This document shows, piece by piece, positions 50,268-58,862 of a DNA stretch of 64,000 bases (the stretch's first letter is position 1; every line of letters starts with the position of its first letter). The position numbers and the translations under genes are program-made. The DNA comes from Gammaproteobacteria bacterium (GTDB taxonomy: Bacteria > Pseudomonadota > Gammaproteobacteria > SZUA-229): contig JAOULX010000006.1 in the NCBI GenBank assembly GCA_029881795.1, positions 1-64,000 of the forward strand. Reading direction: 5' to 3'. The notes beneath the pieces were generated by a model. The model saw only the letters and a list, made by a program, of their open reading frames with translations. It did not search any database and was not told the DNA's origin.

Positions 50268-52256
50268 TTAAAATTGATAGCTGTAGCCCAGATAAATAAT
50301 CTGGCCTGGTTTAGGGTAGCCGTTATAATCTTCATAACGGTTATTCATAATATTGTTAACAGAAAATTCAAATGTCTGATTTAATGCGCTGTACTTTATT
50401 TTTATATTGCTTAAATCTCGGTCTTTAGCTCTCAGCAGGTTGGTTCTGTCGTAATACATGCCTTCTTTAATGTTGTGCTCAAACTGAAGCAGCCAGGCAT
50501 AGTGTGAATAGGTGTAGCTAAAGAGATAATCTTCTGTGAAATAACCGGGGATCAGGTTGCCATTAAAGCTGCCATTGTCACTGATGATTTCTGAATCAGT
50601 GATGGTCATATTAAACATTAACTGGTGGTTCTTAAATAATGGCAGAGAGGCACTGGTTTCAATACCGGTGATAACGCTGTCGTTGATATTTTCAGGCACA
50701 CCAACGCCGCGTGAATTATTATAGGTACGAACAATAAGATTATTACTATTATTATTAAAATAGCCCAGATGCAGATTCAGGTTGTGCCATAACGATGATT
50801 CTGTCTGATTAATATAATCAAAGCCAATATCCATATTGACAGAGTCTTCAGCCAACAGATCACTGTTACCATGGAAAAAACCACGGTTACCATATAGTTC
50901 AAATAAATAAGGTGCTCTGTGATACTGGCCAATGTTGAATTTAAGTTGTGTACTCTCAGTCAGGTAATGAGAGTAGCCGATGCGTATGTCGTCAAACTGA
51001 TACTGTCTGCTTTGCGCGGGAATATGATTGTCATAGATGTCATAAGCATCGTCCAGGTTATCAGTAAGCTGTTCGCTTTGATAAACAACATCAAGCACTC
51101 TGTTTCCGTTTTTAAATAACCGTCTTAATCCGAGATTGAGTTTTGCAGTGTTTCTTCTGTGAGATACATCATTCAGAATTTCAAATAAATCTTCTGATGT
51201 TGATTGCTGCTGATCCAGATCAAGTACCATGCGCCATTCAATGTGATTACTGTCCGTGGTTTTAATATAGCTTTTCAGACCCGTAATCTGACTTTTTTGA
51301 GAAAGGTGATTGGCTTTCAAACCGATCTCGGAATTTCTGTCGTCGTATATTTCGCTTTTATTTCGGTGATAAAGTTCAAAACTGGATTCTGAGTCTGTAT
51401 TTAATAACTTGCGAATAACCAGTCTGGAATTGAACTGAACTAATGATGTGAATAAATTGGTTGTTATTGCCGAACTGTTCGCTATATTTGGAAGATTTTG
51501 TTTCTTTTCGAAAAGCCTGAAACTATTGATTAAAGAAGTGTTGATATTCAATAAATGTTTCCAAACAAGCAAAGAAGAGTTTTGCTCGATTTCGGCATGA
51601 TTTCGTGTTTCCTCGCGGTCATCACTGCTGACGTAAATTGTACCGTTGTCATTGGTTATCGGGTAATGATTCTTGTTTTCTAGTGATTCGGCGACCAGTC
51701 GATAATGATTTTTTTCATCACCGCCTGAGACGTGAAAATTTAATTTGTTTACCCCATAACTTGCGCTTGCGTAACTTATGGTCTTTTTGCTTTCCGTACC
51801 ATCATTTGTAATAATATTTATTGCACCACCCATTGATGCGGCGCCAAGTTCTATCGGCGTTGAGCCTCTGAAAATTTCTATACGTTTTATCTGACTGACA
51901 GGTATCAAACTTAAATCGACATAGCCACTGACCGCATCATTTATTAATATACCATCCAGAAACACAAGTACCTGTTCACTGCTGGCCCCTCGTAATGAGA
52001 CTGCAGAAAAACTACCAAGTCCCCCTGATTGCTGAATTTGTAATGCTGTTTCGTTCTGGAGAATAGTGGCGAGGTCTGCGTTTGATGCAGACTGCTGATC
52101 AATATCAATTTCAGAGAAGTTTACCGTTGCTGTTTTTAGGTCAACATTGCCGATGTTTTCACTAAACACATCCGGGTTTGAAATATAAACCTGTAGTGGT
52201 TCCGCAACGCTAGTGGCTGATAGTAAAATAATGAATTGTAAAAAAATGAATCGCAT
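50268..52256 (-). CDS. btuB: TonB-dependent cobalamin receptor BtuB-like
   Basis: 662 residues. A signal peptide ends SVAEP; a plug domain (SLRGASSEQVLVFLDGILIN, EIFRGSTPIELGAASMGGAI) precedes a barrel that ends in aromatic residues (YLGYSYQF). Length and plug are like BtuB. It is the first gene after the cobalamin riboswitch, which makes B12 or another corrinoid the likely substrate. The barrel has no Ton-box-like sequence that I can name with certainty. Expression should fall when adenosylcobalamin is plentiful. Confidence 0.92.
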   Translation of the reverse strand: MRFIFLQFIILLSATSVAEPLQVYISNPDVFSENIGNVDLKTATVNFSEIDIDQQSASNADLATILQNETALQIQQSGGLGSFSAVSLRGASSEQVLVFLDGILINDAVSGYVDLSLIPVSQIKRIEIFRGSTPIELGAASMGGAINIITNDGTESKKTISYASASYGVNKLNFHVSGGDEKNHYRLVAESLENKNHYPITNDNGTIYVSSDDREETRNHAEIEQNSSLLVWKHLLNINTSLINSFRLFEKKQNLPNIANSSAITTNLFTSLVQFNSRLVIRKLLNTDSESSFELYHRNKSEIYDDRNSEIGLKANHLSQKSQITGLKSYIKTTDSNHIEWRMVLDLDQQQSTSEDLFEILNDVSHRRNTAKLNLGLRRLFKNGNRVLDVVYQSEQLTDNLDDAYDIYDNHIPAQSRQYQFDDIRIGYSHYLTESTQLKFNIGQYHRAPYLFELYGNRGFFHGNSDLLAEDSVNMDIGFDYINQTESSLWHNLNLHLGYFNNNSNNLIVRTYNNSRGVGVPENINDSVITGIETSASLPLFKNHQLMFNMTITDSEIISDNGSFNGNLIPGYFTEDYLFSYTYSHYAWLLQFEHNIKEGMYYDRTNLLRAKDRDLSNIKIKYSALNQTFEFSVNNIMNNRYEDYNGYPKPGQIIYLGYSYQF

Positions 52257-52375
52257 CTGCCGTCTTCAATACCTTTTTAACGACGGGCAAAGAGCTGGAC
52301 AGAAGAAAAACGAGGGAATGACCCCTGAGAATGTTCTGCCAGTTGTTAACCCTCCGTAACAAACTGGAAATAATC

Positions 52376-52545
52376 ATCTCAGGCCGGTCTCCGGGCTTAT
52401 GAGTGAATACTGTTAGTATTCAAACTGCTTGCCTTCCCATGTCTTAACTTGACACAGTGGCTGTTTAAGCAGTTTTTAACTCAATTACCGTTGCGGGGGC
52501 AGCGCTGGATTTGCTATAAAAAGCTCACCAGTTTCCCGTTTAACT
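52376..52545 (-). promoter_or_regulatory. Cobalamin riboswitch (aptamer) upstream of btuB
   Basis: Read on the minus strand: GGGAAACTGGTGAGC, then GCCCCCGCAACGGTAA, GCCACTG, CATGGGAAGGC and the B12 box AGCCCGGAGACCGGCCTGAG. All the conserved blocks are in the right order. The start of btuB is about 120 bases further on. Bound cobalamin would be expected to repress btuB, the propeller gene, btuF and cobO. A downstream TCTCAGG (minus strand, 52330-52324) can pair with the aptamer's 3' strand CCTGAGA (52383-52377), a possible switching helix. Confidence 0.95.
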
Positions 52546-52566
52546 CTGATTCAGACTGAATCAGAG
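52544..52566 (-). repeat. 23-base palindrome at the 5' side of the riboswitch
   Basis: CTCTGATTCAG (52544-52554) and CTGAATCAGAG (52556-52566) are perfect 11-base arms around one base. It lies between the probable promoter and the aptamer core and could bind a regulator or form the start of the leader RNA. Confidence 0.75.
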
Positions 52567-52659
52567 AACCTGTATAATGCGCGAACTTTACGTGTTGAAG
52601 GGCTTTAAGTCAATAGAGAACATTGGCTGCTGAAAAAAAACTGACCGGCGTTAACGGCT

Positions 52660-53427
52660 TCAGGCAGGAAGATAAATCGTTCTGTCTGCGCTCTTAATCG
52701 CTTCAACCGGGTGGCTGAATGTTTGTTGCAGGTTGTCAGTGGTGAGAATTTCTTCTGCTGAGCCAGCAAGATAACCGCCTTCACCGGTCAGCAATAACAG
52801 ATGGCTGCAAAAACGTGCAGCCAGATTGATATCATGCAGAGTCATAATAACCAGACGCTGATCTGAGTATGCATAAGATGAAAAATATTTCAGTAAGCCG
52901 ATCTGGTAATTCATATCCAGATGACTGTTGGGTTCATCGAGCAGGAAAATTTCTGGGTTCTGTGTCATCAGTGTGGCTAATGAAACTCGTTGCCTTTCTC
53001 CGCCGGATAAATGGTTGACCAGGCGTTGGCTCAGCTCTTTCATTTCAACCGTTTCTAGAGCGGCCTGTGCTTTCTCTATGTCGGCCTCGCTTTCCCACTG
53101 CCAGTTTGAAAGATAGGGGTGGCGACCGGTTAAAACCGTATCGAGTACCGAGCTGGGGAAGGGGTCTTCATTGTGTTGTAACTGAATACCGATAAGACGA
53201 GCTATGCTGGCTCGTTTATAGCTTTGAATATTTTTTTCTTTAAGAAAAATATCGCCGTTATAGTCTTTTTTTAACAAACTAAGTGTGTGTAATAACGTTG
53301 TTTTACCGACACCATTGCGCCCAAGAATTCCCCAGCATTGGCCGGGCATGAATTCTATCGTTAATGAATTGCAGATTTGTTTATCGGCAATCTCAATGCT
53401 GAGGTTTTTGGTTGACAGCAAGCTCAT
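52660..53427 (-). CDS. btuD: Cobalamin ABC transporter ATPase BtuD-like
   Basis: 255 residues. Walker A GRNGVGKTT, signature LSGGERQRVSLA, Walker B IFLLDEPNSHLD and the switch His in MTLHDINLA. It belongs to the FecE/BtuD group of importers. Its start overlaps the end of the permease gene by 4 bases (ATGA). B12 specificity is inferred from the locus. The gene ends upstream of the riboswitch and so is not under it. Confidence 0.9.
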   Translation of the reverse strand: MSLLSTKNLSIEIADKQICNSLTIEFMPGQCWGILGRNGVGKTTLLHTLSLLKKDYNGDIFLKEKNIQSYKRASIARLIGIQLQHNEDPFPSSVLDTVLTGRHPYLSNWQWESEADIEKAQAALETVEMKELSQRLVNHLSGGERQRVSLATLMTQNPEIFLLDEPNSHLDMNYQIGLLKYFSSYAYSDQRLVIMTLHDINLAARFCSHLLLLTGEGGYLAGSAEEILTTDNLQQTFSHPVEAIKSADRTIYLPA

Positions 53428-54410
53428 TTAATCGGTTGCCTGTCAAAGTTTTTATTCAGTAAATAAAGAAAGAAGGGCACACCAATAAATGCGGTAATGA
53501 CGCCGACCGGTAGTTGTTGTGGTGCAATAATGGTTCTTGCCAACGTGTCAGATATTAATAATAAACTGCCGCCGGCCAGAACCGAAGCCGGTATTAATAG
53601 TCGGTGATCACTGCCGCAAATAAGGCGCAACATATGCGGAATAACTAGCCCAATAAAACCGACGCTGCCGGCCTGAATGACGGCGAAGGCGGTCAGTGCG
53701 GATGCCAGTAAAAACAGACTTATGCGTAACGGTTTGACGGCAACGCCCAGCGCAATAGCCTGTAAATCACCTCTTGAAAGAATATTTAATTGGCGGGCGA
53801 TGGCAATGCTGATGATAGTACCTGCGATCAGCGCGATAAAACTGGAGAGTTCGGGCGTGATGTTATTGATGTCACCCATTAACCAGAACAACATGCCGCG
53901 CAATGGTTTGTCGGGGCTGGTTGATAGAATAAAGTTGATCATCGCTCCCCAGCCGGCAGCGATGACGACACCGGTTAATAACAGTCGCGAAGGCTGCCAG
54001 CTGCCGTTGCTGTGCGACAGGCTAAATACCAGCACAACCGATAACAGGGCTCCAGCAAAAGCACCGCCAGTAATCCAGAAACTGCTTAAGCCGGCCGCCA
54101 TAGCACTTAAGGCTAATACCGATGAGCCGCTTGAAATACCTAAAATATAAGGATCGGCAAGAGGGTTGCGTAACAATACCTGCATTAACAGGCCGGCCAG
54201 TGCTAACAGCGCACCGGTAACATAGGCAATATAGGCACGCGGCGCACGTAATTCCCAGATAATAGTCTGAGCCATGCTTTTGTTGTCGCTAAAGAGGGCT
54301 GTGCCGATCTGCTCAAACGATAAACTGATACTGCCAACCGAGAAAGCACTGATAAAACTTAATGCAGAAATCAGAATCAGCGTAGCGAGTAGAGGAAATG
54401 CTTTTTGCAT
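53424..54410 (-). CDS. btuC: Cobalamin ABC transporter permease BtuC-like
   Basis: 328 residues with about ten membrane helices, the BtuC/FecCD permease family. Characteristic segments: ELRAPRAYIAYVTGALLALA, GLLMQVLLRNPLADPYILGIS, and GSVGFIGLVIPHMLRLICG, with the coupling-helix Gly/Pro pattern. It makes the inner-membrane channel for cobalamin with BtuD. It has its own promoter immediately upstream and no riboswitch. Confidence 0.92.
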   Translation of the reverse strand: MQKAFPLLATLILISALSFISAFSVGSISLSFEQIGTALFSDNKSMAQTIIWELRAPRAYIAYVTGALLALAGLLMQVLLRNPLADPYILGISSGSSVLALSAMAAGLSSFWITGGAFAGALLSVVLVFSLSHSNGSWQPSRLLLTGVVIAAGWGAMINFILSTSPDKPLRGMLFWLMGDINNITPELSSFIALIAGTIISIAIARQLNILSRGDLQAIALGVAVKPLRISLFLLASALTAFAVIQAGSVGFIGLVIPHMLRLICGSDHRLLIPASVLAGGSLLLISDTLARTIIAPQQLPVGVITAFIGVPFFLYLLNKNFDRQPIK

Positions 54411-54441
54411 TGGGTTTTAAGGTCAGGCCAACAGATGCCTG

Positions 54442-54470
54442 ATTATAATGCAGCTATCGGCGAATATCAG
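54442..54470 (-). promoter_or_regulatory. Promoter of btuCD
   Basis: On the minus strand, TATAAT (54447-54442) with CTGATA 17 bases upstream as -35. The start of transcription would be near 54435, about 25 bases before the btuC ATG. A short TCAGGC / GCCTGA hairpin (54423-54442) overlaps the start of the leader. Confidence 0.5.
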
Positions 54471-54502
54471 CTGTTAATCTAGGCGACTGTATCAGCGAAA
54501 AT

Positions 54503-54532
54503 CACAGACTGATGATAAAACATCAGTCTGTG
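54503..54532 (-). terminator. Hairpin after ettA
   Basis: A perfect 12-base stem CACAGACTGATG / CATCAGTCTGTG (54503-54514, 54521-54532). On the minus strand it is followed by ATTTT, a weak U tract, consistent with the end of the ettA message. Confidence 0.6.
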
Positions 54533-54550
54533 AGATGCACTCAGGATTAA

Positions 54551-56218
54551 TTACGCATCAATCTTTTTGTATTTGATGCGGTGCGGGTTGAGGGCTTCGT
54601 CGCCCAGCCGGTTTTTAAGGTCTTCTTCATACTCAGAATAGTTGCCGTCAAAGAAAGTTACTTTGCTGTCACTTTCAAACGCCAGTATGTGTGTGGCAAT
54701 CCGGTCCAGGAACCAGCGATCATGCGAAATAACAACCACAGAGCCGGGGAAGTTAAGCAGAGCTTCTTCCAATGCGCGCAAGGTTTCTACATCAAGATCA
54801 TTGGTGGGCTCATCGAGTAGTAACAGATTGCCACCGGATTTTAATAATTTTGCCAGATGCACGCGGTTGCGTTCACCACCGGATAAATCTTTAACGCGTT
54901 TTTGCTGGGCATCGCCTTTAAAGTTAAAGCGACTGACATAACCACGAGAAGAGAAAGTATGGTTGCCTACGGTCAGGTTATCCAGACCCTCAGAAATTTC
55001 TTCCCAGACACTGTTGTCACCGTTAAGAGCATCTCTGGACTGATCGACATAGGCGATCTGTACGGTTTCTCCGACAGAAATATCGCCGCCATCTGGCGTT
55101 TCCTGTTGTGTCAGCATCCGGAATAAAGTGGTCTTACCGGCACCATTGGGACCGATCACGCCGACGATGCCACCGCGTGGCAAACTGAACGACATGTTTT
55201 CATACAGCAGTTTGTCACCATATTTTTTTGCCAGACCATTCGCTTCGATAACTTTGTCACCGAGTCTGGGGCCGGGAGCAATATAAATCTCATTGGTTTC
55301 ACTGCGTTTCTGATAATCGCTGGATGACATTTCTTCAAACGCGGCAAGACGCGCCTTGCTTTTCGCACGACGGCCTTTTGCATTTGAGCGCACCCATTCC
55401 AGTTCGGCACTGATCGCCTTCTGGCGATTTTTTTCGCTTTTCTCTTCCTGCTCAAGACGGTTTTGTTTTTGTTCCAGCCAGCTTGAGTAATTACCTTCCC
55501 ATGGAATGCCCTGACCGCGGTCGAGTTCTAAAATCCAGCCGGCCACATTATCAAGGAAATAACGGTCGTGGGTAACAGCAACCACGGTACCGGCAAAATC
55601 TTTTAAGAAGCGTTCCAACCAGGCGACTGATTCAGCATCAAGGTGGTTGGTAGGCTCATCCAGGATCAGCATGTCGGGGGTTGATAACAGTAATTTACAC
55701 AAGGCGACTCGGCGGCGTTCACCACCGGACAGTTTAGTTACATCGGCATCCCATGGTGGCAGGCGCAGTGCATCGGCAGCCACTTCCAGTTTGCGTTCAA
55801 GGTTATGCGCATCCGATGCCTGTATGATATTTTCTAAACGGGCTTGTTCTGCTGCCAGCGCATCAAAATCAGCATCAGGTTCAGCATAGGCGGCATAAAC
55901 TTCTTCCAGCTTGGCGGTGGCTTCTGAGATTTCTTTCAGACCTTCTTCTACATTGCCGCGCACGTCTTTAGACGGATCCAGTTCAGGTTCCTGAGACAGG
56001 TAGCCGATTTTAATATCCTTGGCCGGCCTGGCTTCGCCGATAATATCGGTATCAAGTCCGGCCATGATGCGTAGCAGGGTAGATTTACCGGCACCGTTAT
56101 AGCCGAGTACGCCAATTTTTGCGCCGGGGAAAAAGTTAAGGTAAATGTCTTTAAGTATTTGTCGCTTTGGGGGTACGATTTTACCCACGCCGTTCATCGT
56201 ATAGATATATTGAGCCAT
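54551..56218 (-). CDS. ettA: Energy-dependent translational throttle protein EttA (ABC-F)
   Basis: 555 residues from ATG 56218, exactly the E. coli EttA length. Two ABC domains: Walker [10 protein letters not shown] and GPNGAGKTT, signatures [11 protein letters not shown] and [11 protein letters not shown], Walker [13 protein letters not shown] and [11 protein letters not shown], and the arm and P-site tip region between them. It binds the ribosomal E site and senses the ADP/ATP ratio. The in-frame codons upstream are not needed. A TATAAT promoter lies about 36 bases upstream. Confidence 0.96.
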   Translation of the reverse strand: MAQYIYTMNGVGKIVPPKRQILKDIYLNFFPGAKIGVLGYNGAGKSTLLRIMAGLDTDIIGEARPAKDIKIGYLSQEPELDPSKDVRGNVEEGLKEISEATAKLEEVYAAYAEPDADFDALAAEQARLENIIQASDAHNLERKLEVAADALRLPPWDADVTKLSGGERRRVALCKLLLSTPDMLILDEPTNHLDAESVAWLERFLKDFAGTVVAVTHDRYFLDNVAGWILELDRGQGIPWEGNYSSWLEQKQNRLEQEEKSEKNRQKAISAELEWVRSNAKGRRAKSKARLAAFEEMSSSDYQKRSETNEIYIAPGPRLGDKVIEANGLAKKYGDKLLYENMSFSLPRGGIVGVIGPNGAGKTTLFRMLTQQETPDGGDISVGETVQIAYVDQSRDALNGDNSVWEEISEGLDNLTVGNHTFSSRGYVSRFNFKGDAQQKRVKDLSGGERNRVHLAKLLKSGGNLLLLDEPTNDLDVETLRALEEALLNFPGSVVVISHDRWFLDRIATHILAFESDSKVTFFDGNYSEYEEDLKNRLGDEALNPHRIKYKKIDA

Positions 56219-56253
56219 AGTCCCGGATAACTTTATTTGTTTAGATGGGCGCA

Positions 56254-56259
56254 ATTATA
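56254..56259 (-). promoter_or_regulatory. -10 element of ettA
   Basis: A perfect TATAAT on the minus strand (56259-56254), about 36 bases before the ettA ATG. The -35 region is not conserved. Confidence 0.5.
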
Positions 56260-56365
56260 AAGGAAATTTGAGCAACAAGTGAGATTCCAGAACGGAATAT
56301 TTTATAAAGTATCTAAATCTAAGGTCAGCAATCTGTATCATAGGCTATTAGCGGCTGATATCGAA

Positions 56366-57595
56366 TCAGCTGTTGTTATTAAAAGAATACCCGCGCGGAA
56401 CCACAACAATACCTGATTCTGTGACCATGAATCGTTCTTTATCTTTGACCGCATCATAGCCAATACATTCGCCATTGGGTACGCTAACGTGTTTATCGAT
56501 AATGCATTTATTGAGTCTTACGTGTTTACCAATCCTCACATTATCAAAGATCACCGAATTTTCTACCATCGAACCATCATCGATAAAAACATTTTGTGCC
56601 AATACTGAATTTGCGACATTGGCACCGGATATAATGGTGCCGCCGGATAGTATGGAATTAATAAAAATACCTTCATTGCCGGAAGAGCCGGGAACAGCCC
56701 TGGCTGGCGGTGTCTGTGATTGATAGGAACGGATGGACCAGTCATTCTGATACAGATCCAGCGGTGGAATAGACTTTAATAAATCCATATTGGCTTGATA
56801 ATAACTATCAATAGTACCAACATCGCGCCAGTAATTATCAGCTGATACACGGCCTTTTGATTCGCCAAAGCGGTGACCGTAAACTCGGTGGGTTTTGATT
56901 AAAGCCGGTAAAATATCTTTACCAAAATCATGGCTTGATCGAGTCTGCAGATTATCAGCTGCCAATACATCGATCAGTAATTGCTTAGAAAAAACATAAA
57001 TACCCATCGAAGCCAGTGCCTTATCAGGCGCATCGGTGCAAGCATCTGGTGACTCAGGTTTTTCTGCAAAGCAGGTTATTTTATGATTGGCATCGGTACT
57101 CATAATGCCGAACTGCTGTGCCTCTTGCAGTGGTACCTGCATACAGGCCACAGTGACATCGGCAGCCCGCTCTTTGTGGCTTTTTAACATCGCCGCATAA
57201 TCCATTCGATAAATATGATCACCTGACAAAATAATCACATTGTCAGCATCATTGCGCTCTAGAATATAACTGTTCTGAAAAATTGCATCTGCAGTGCCCT
57301 GATACCAGTTATTACCTTGGCGCATTTGAGCCGGCACTGGGGTGATGTATTCACCTAACTCAGGATTAAAAATTGACCAGCCATCACGCAGATGTTTTTG
57401 TAAAGAATGTGATTTATATTGAGTCAGTACCAAAATACGGCGTAAGCCGGAGTGCAGACAGTTTGATAAGGTGAAATCAATTACTCGGTATTTGCCTCCA
57501 AAAGGAACCGATGGTTTTGCACGAAACTGAGTCAGCGGCTGTAGTCGTGTTCCTTCGCCGCCGGCCAGAATAATTGCCAGAGTTTTATCAGTCAT
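56366..57595 (-). CDS. glgC: Glucose-1-phosphate adenylyltransferase
   Basis: 409 residues. Nucleotide-binding GGEGTRLQPLT, FGGKYRVIDFTLSNCLHSG, then YQGTADAIFQN and the C-terminal left-handed beta helix with hexapeptide-type repeats (IISGANVANSVLAQNVFIDD). It makes ADP-glucose from glucose 1-phosphate, the controlled step of glycogen synthesis. AAGGAAG precedes the ATG on the minus strand. It is divergent from gnd across a 335-base gap. Confidence 0.95.
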   Translation of the reverse strand: MTDKTLAIILAGGEGTRLQPLTQFRAKPSVPFGGKYRVIDFTLSNCLHSGLRRILVLTQYKSHSLQKHLRDGWSIFNPELGEYITPVPAQMRQGNNWYQGTADAIFQNSYILERNDADNVIILSGDHIYRMDYAAMLKSHKERAADVTVACMQVPLQEAQQFGIMSTDANHKITCFAEKPESPDACTDAPDKALASMGIYVFSKQLLIDVLAADNLQTRSSHDFGKDILPALIKTHRVYGHRFGESKGRVSADNYWRDVGTIDSYYQANMDLLKSIPPLDLYQNDWSIRSYQSQTPPARAVPGSSGNEGIFINSILSGGTIISGANVANSVLAQNVFIDDGSMVENSVIFDNVRIGKHVRLNKCIIDKHVSVPNGECIGYDAVKDKERFMVTESGIVVVPRGYSFNNNS

Positions 57596-57930
57596 TTTTG
57601 TTCTTCCTTTTCTTTTTAAGCCAACCCAGTTTACTTATCGAATGCACTTTTATCGGGCGATCTGCATTTTTTTGACCAATAAGCCCCGTTCTCATGTTCA
57701 GTTTTAGTGCCTGTCAGTTAAAAGGTGCTAGCTTTTGCACTTAAACTGGTTGATTGCATATCTTGTACCAACAGCAGTAATTCTTAAGTAATAATTAAGT
57801 TGTATTTGGCAGTGGCTTTCATGGCATGATATTGCTGGCGGATAAGATTATGCTACTAGTGGTATGAACTTTGCTGACAGATAATCAGACCGGTATTAAA
57901 AACACGGATGCATAACACACAAGGTGGCGT
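57596..57930. other. Divergent promoter region between glgC and gnd
   Basis: 335 bases without a gene. It is AT-rich, with several -10-like sequences, and must hold promoters for both glgC (minus) and gnd (plus). No clear operator was seen; a TGGCAT...TTGCT pair near 57822-57836 has the wrong spacing for sigma-54. AAGGTGGC before the gnd ATG is a ribosome site. Confidence 0.5.
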
Positions 57931-58845
57931 ATGAAACTTGCAATGATGGGTTTGGGAAAAATGGGTGCCAACATGGTGCGTCGTTTAGCAGCGGACGGTC
58001 ATGAAATCATCGTTTATGATGTTGATCCTGCGATCGCCAGTTCACTGCAGCGTGAACTCGAATCCGTCACGGCTGCAACATCGCTTAGCGAACTGGTCAG
58101 TGCCTTGCCGGTACCGCGTGCGGTCTGGTTAATGGTGCCACATCAGTACGTGGACGACAGCATAGAAGCGTTGTTGCAAGCCGGCATTAATGCAGGCGAT
58201 CTCATTATCGATGGTGGTAATTCGAACTTTAAGTTGAGCCAGCAACGTGCAGAAACGCTGAGCCAGTCACAGATTCACTTTGTTGACTCGGGTACTTCGG
58301 GCGGTATCTGGGGGCTGGAAAACGGTTATAGCATTATGGTGGGAGGCAGTGATGAAGCTGTGGCGATGATCCAGCCAGCGCTGCAATCACTGGCTCCGGC
58401 CAGCGACAAAGGCTGGGGCCATGTCGGGCCCGCTGGTGCCGGACATTACGTAAAGATGGTTCATAACGGCATCGAATACGGCATGATGCAGTCGTTTGCT
58501 GAAGGTTTTGAAATGCTCAATGCAAAACAGGAAATGGATCTTGATCTGTTGCAAATCTCGGAAATCTGGCAGCACGGCAGTGTCGTGCGTTCCTGGTTAC
58601 TGGATTTAATGGCTGATGCATTCGCCGCTGATAAATCTTTATCCTCGCTCAGTGATTATGTTGATGACTCCGGCGAAGGCCGCTGGACAGTTCACGATTC
58701 AATTGATCTTGGCGTGCCGGCACCGGTACTGACACTGGCCTTGCAAATGCGCTTTCGAAGCCGTCAGGAAAACGCGTTTTCTGGAAAAGTTTTAAATGCC
58801 ATGCGCGCTGGTTTTGGCGGGCACAGTATTAAAGCTGTCGAATAA
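57931..58845 (+). CDS. gnd: 6-phosphogluconate dehydrogenase, short NAD-type
   Basis: 304 residues, the short (GndA/YqeC) form rather than the about 470-residue long form. Rossmann motif GLGKMGANMVRRL at the N-terminus; GGNSNFKLS; DSGTSGGIWGLENG, the family signature; and KMVHNGIEYGMMQ, the catalytic Lys/His/Asn region. An Asp ends the second strand (VYDVDPA), which suggests NAD over NADP. It decarboxylates 6-phosphogluconate to ribulose 5-phosphate. zwf and pgl follow, giving a complete oxidative branch. Confidence 0.93.
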   Translation: MKLAMMGLGKMGANMVRRLAADGHEIIVYDVDPAIASSLQRELESVTAATSLSELVSALPVPRAVWLMVPHQYVDDSIEALLQAGINAGDLIIDGGNSNFKLSQQRAETLSQSQIHFVDSGTSGGIWGLENGYSIMVGGSDEAVAMIQPALQSLAPASDKGWGHVGPAGAGHYVKMVHNGIEYGMMQSFAEGFEMLNAKQEMDLDLLQISEIWQHGSVVRSWLLDLMADAFAADKSLSSLSDYVDDSGEGRWTVHDSIDLGVPAPVLTLALQMRFRSRQENAFSGKVLNAMRAGFGGHSIKAVE

Positions 58846-58862
58846 AATTCATAGAGGTAACC

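Noticed and set aside
57822-57836. Sigma-54 promoter TGGCAT...TTGCT before gnd
   Set aside because: The distance between the GG and GC elements is one base too short, and this promoter type needs exact spacing.
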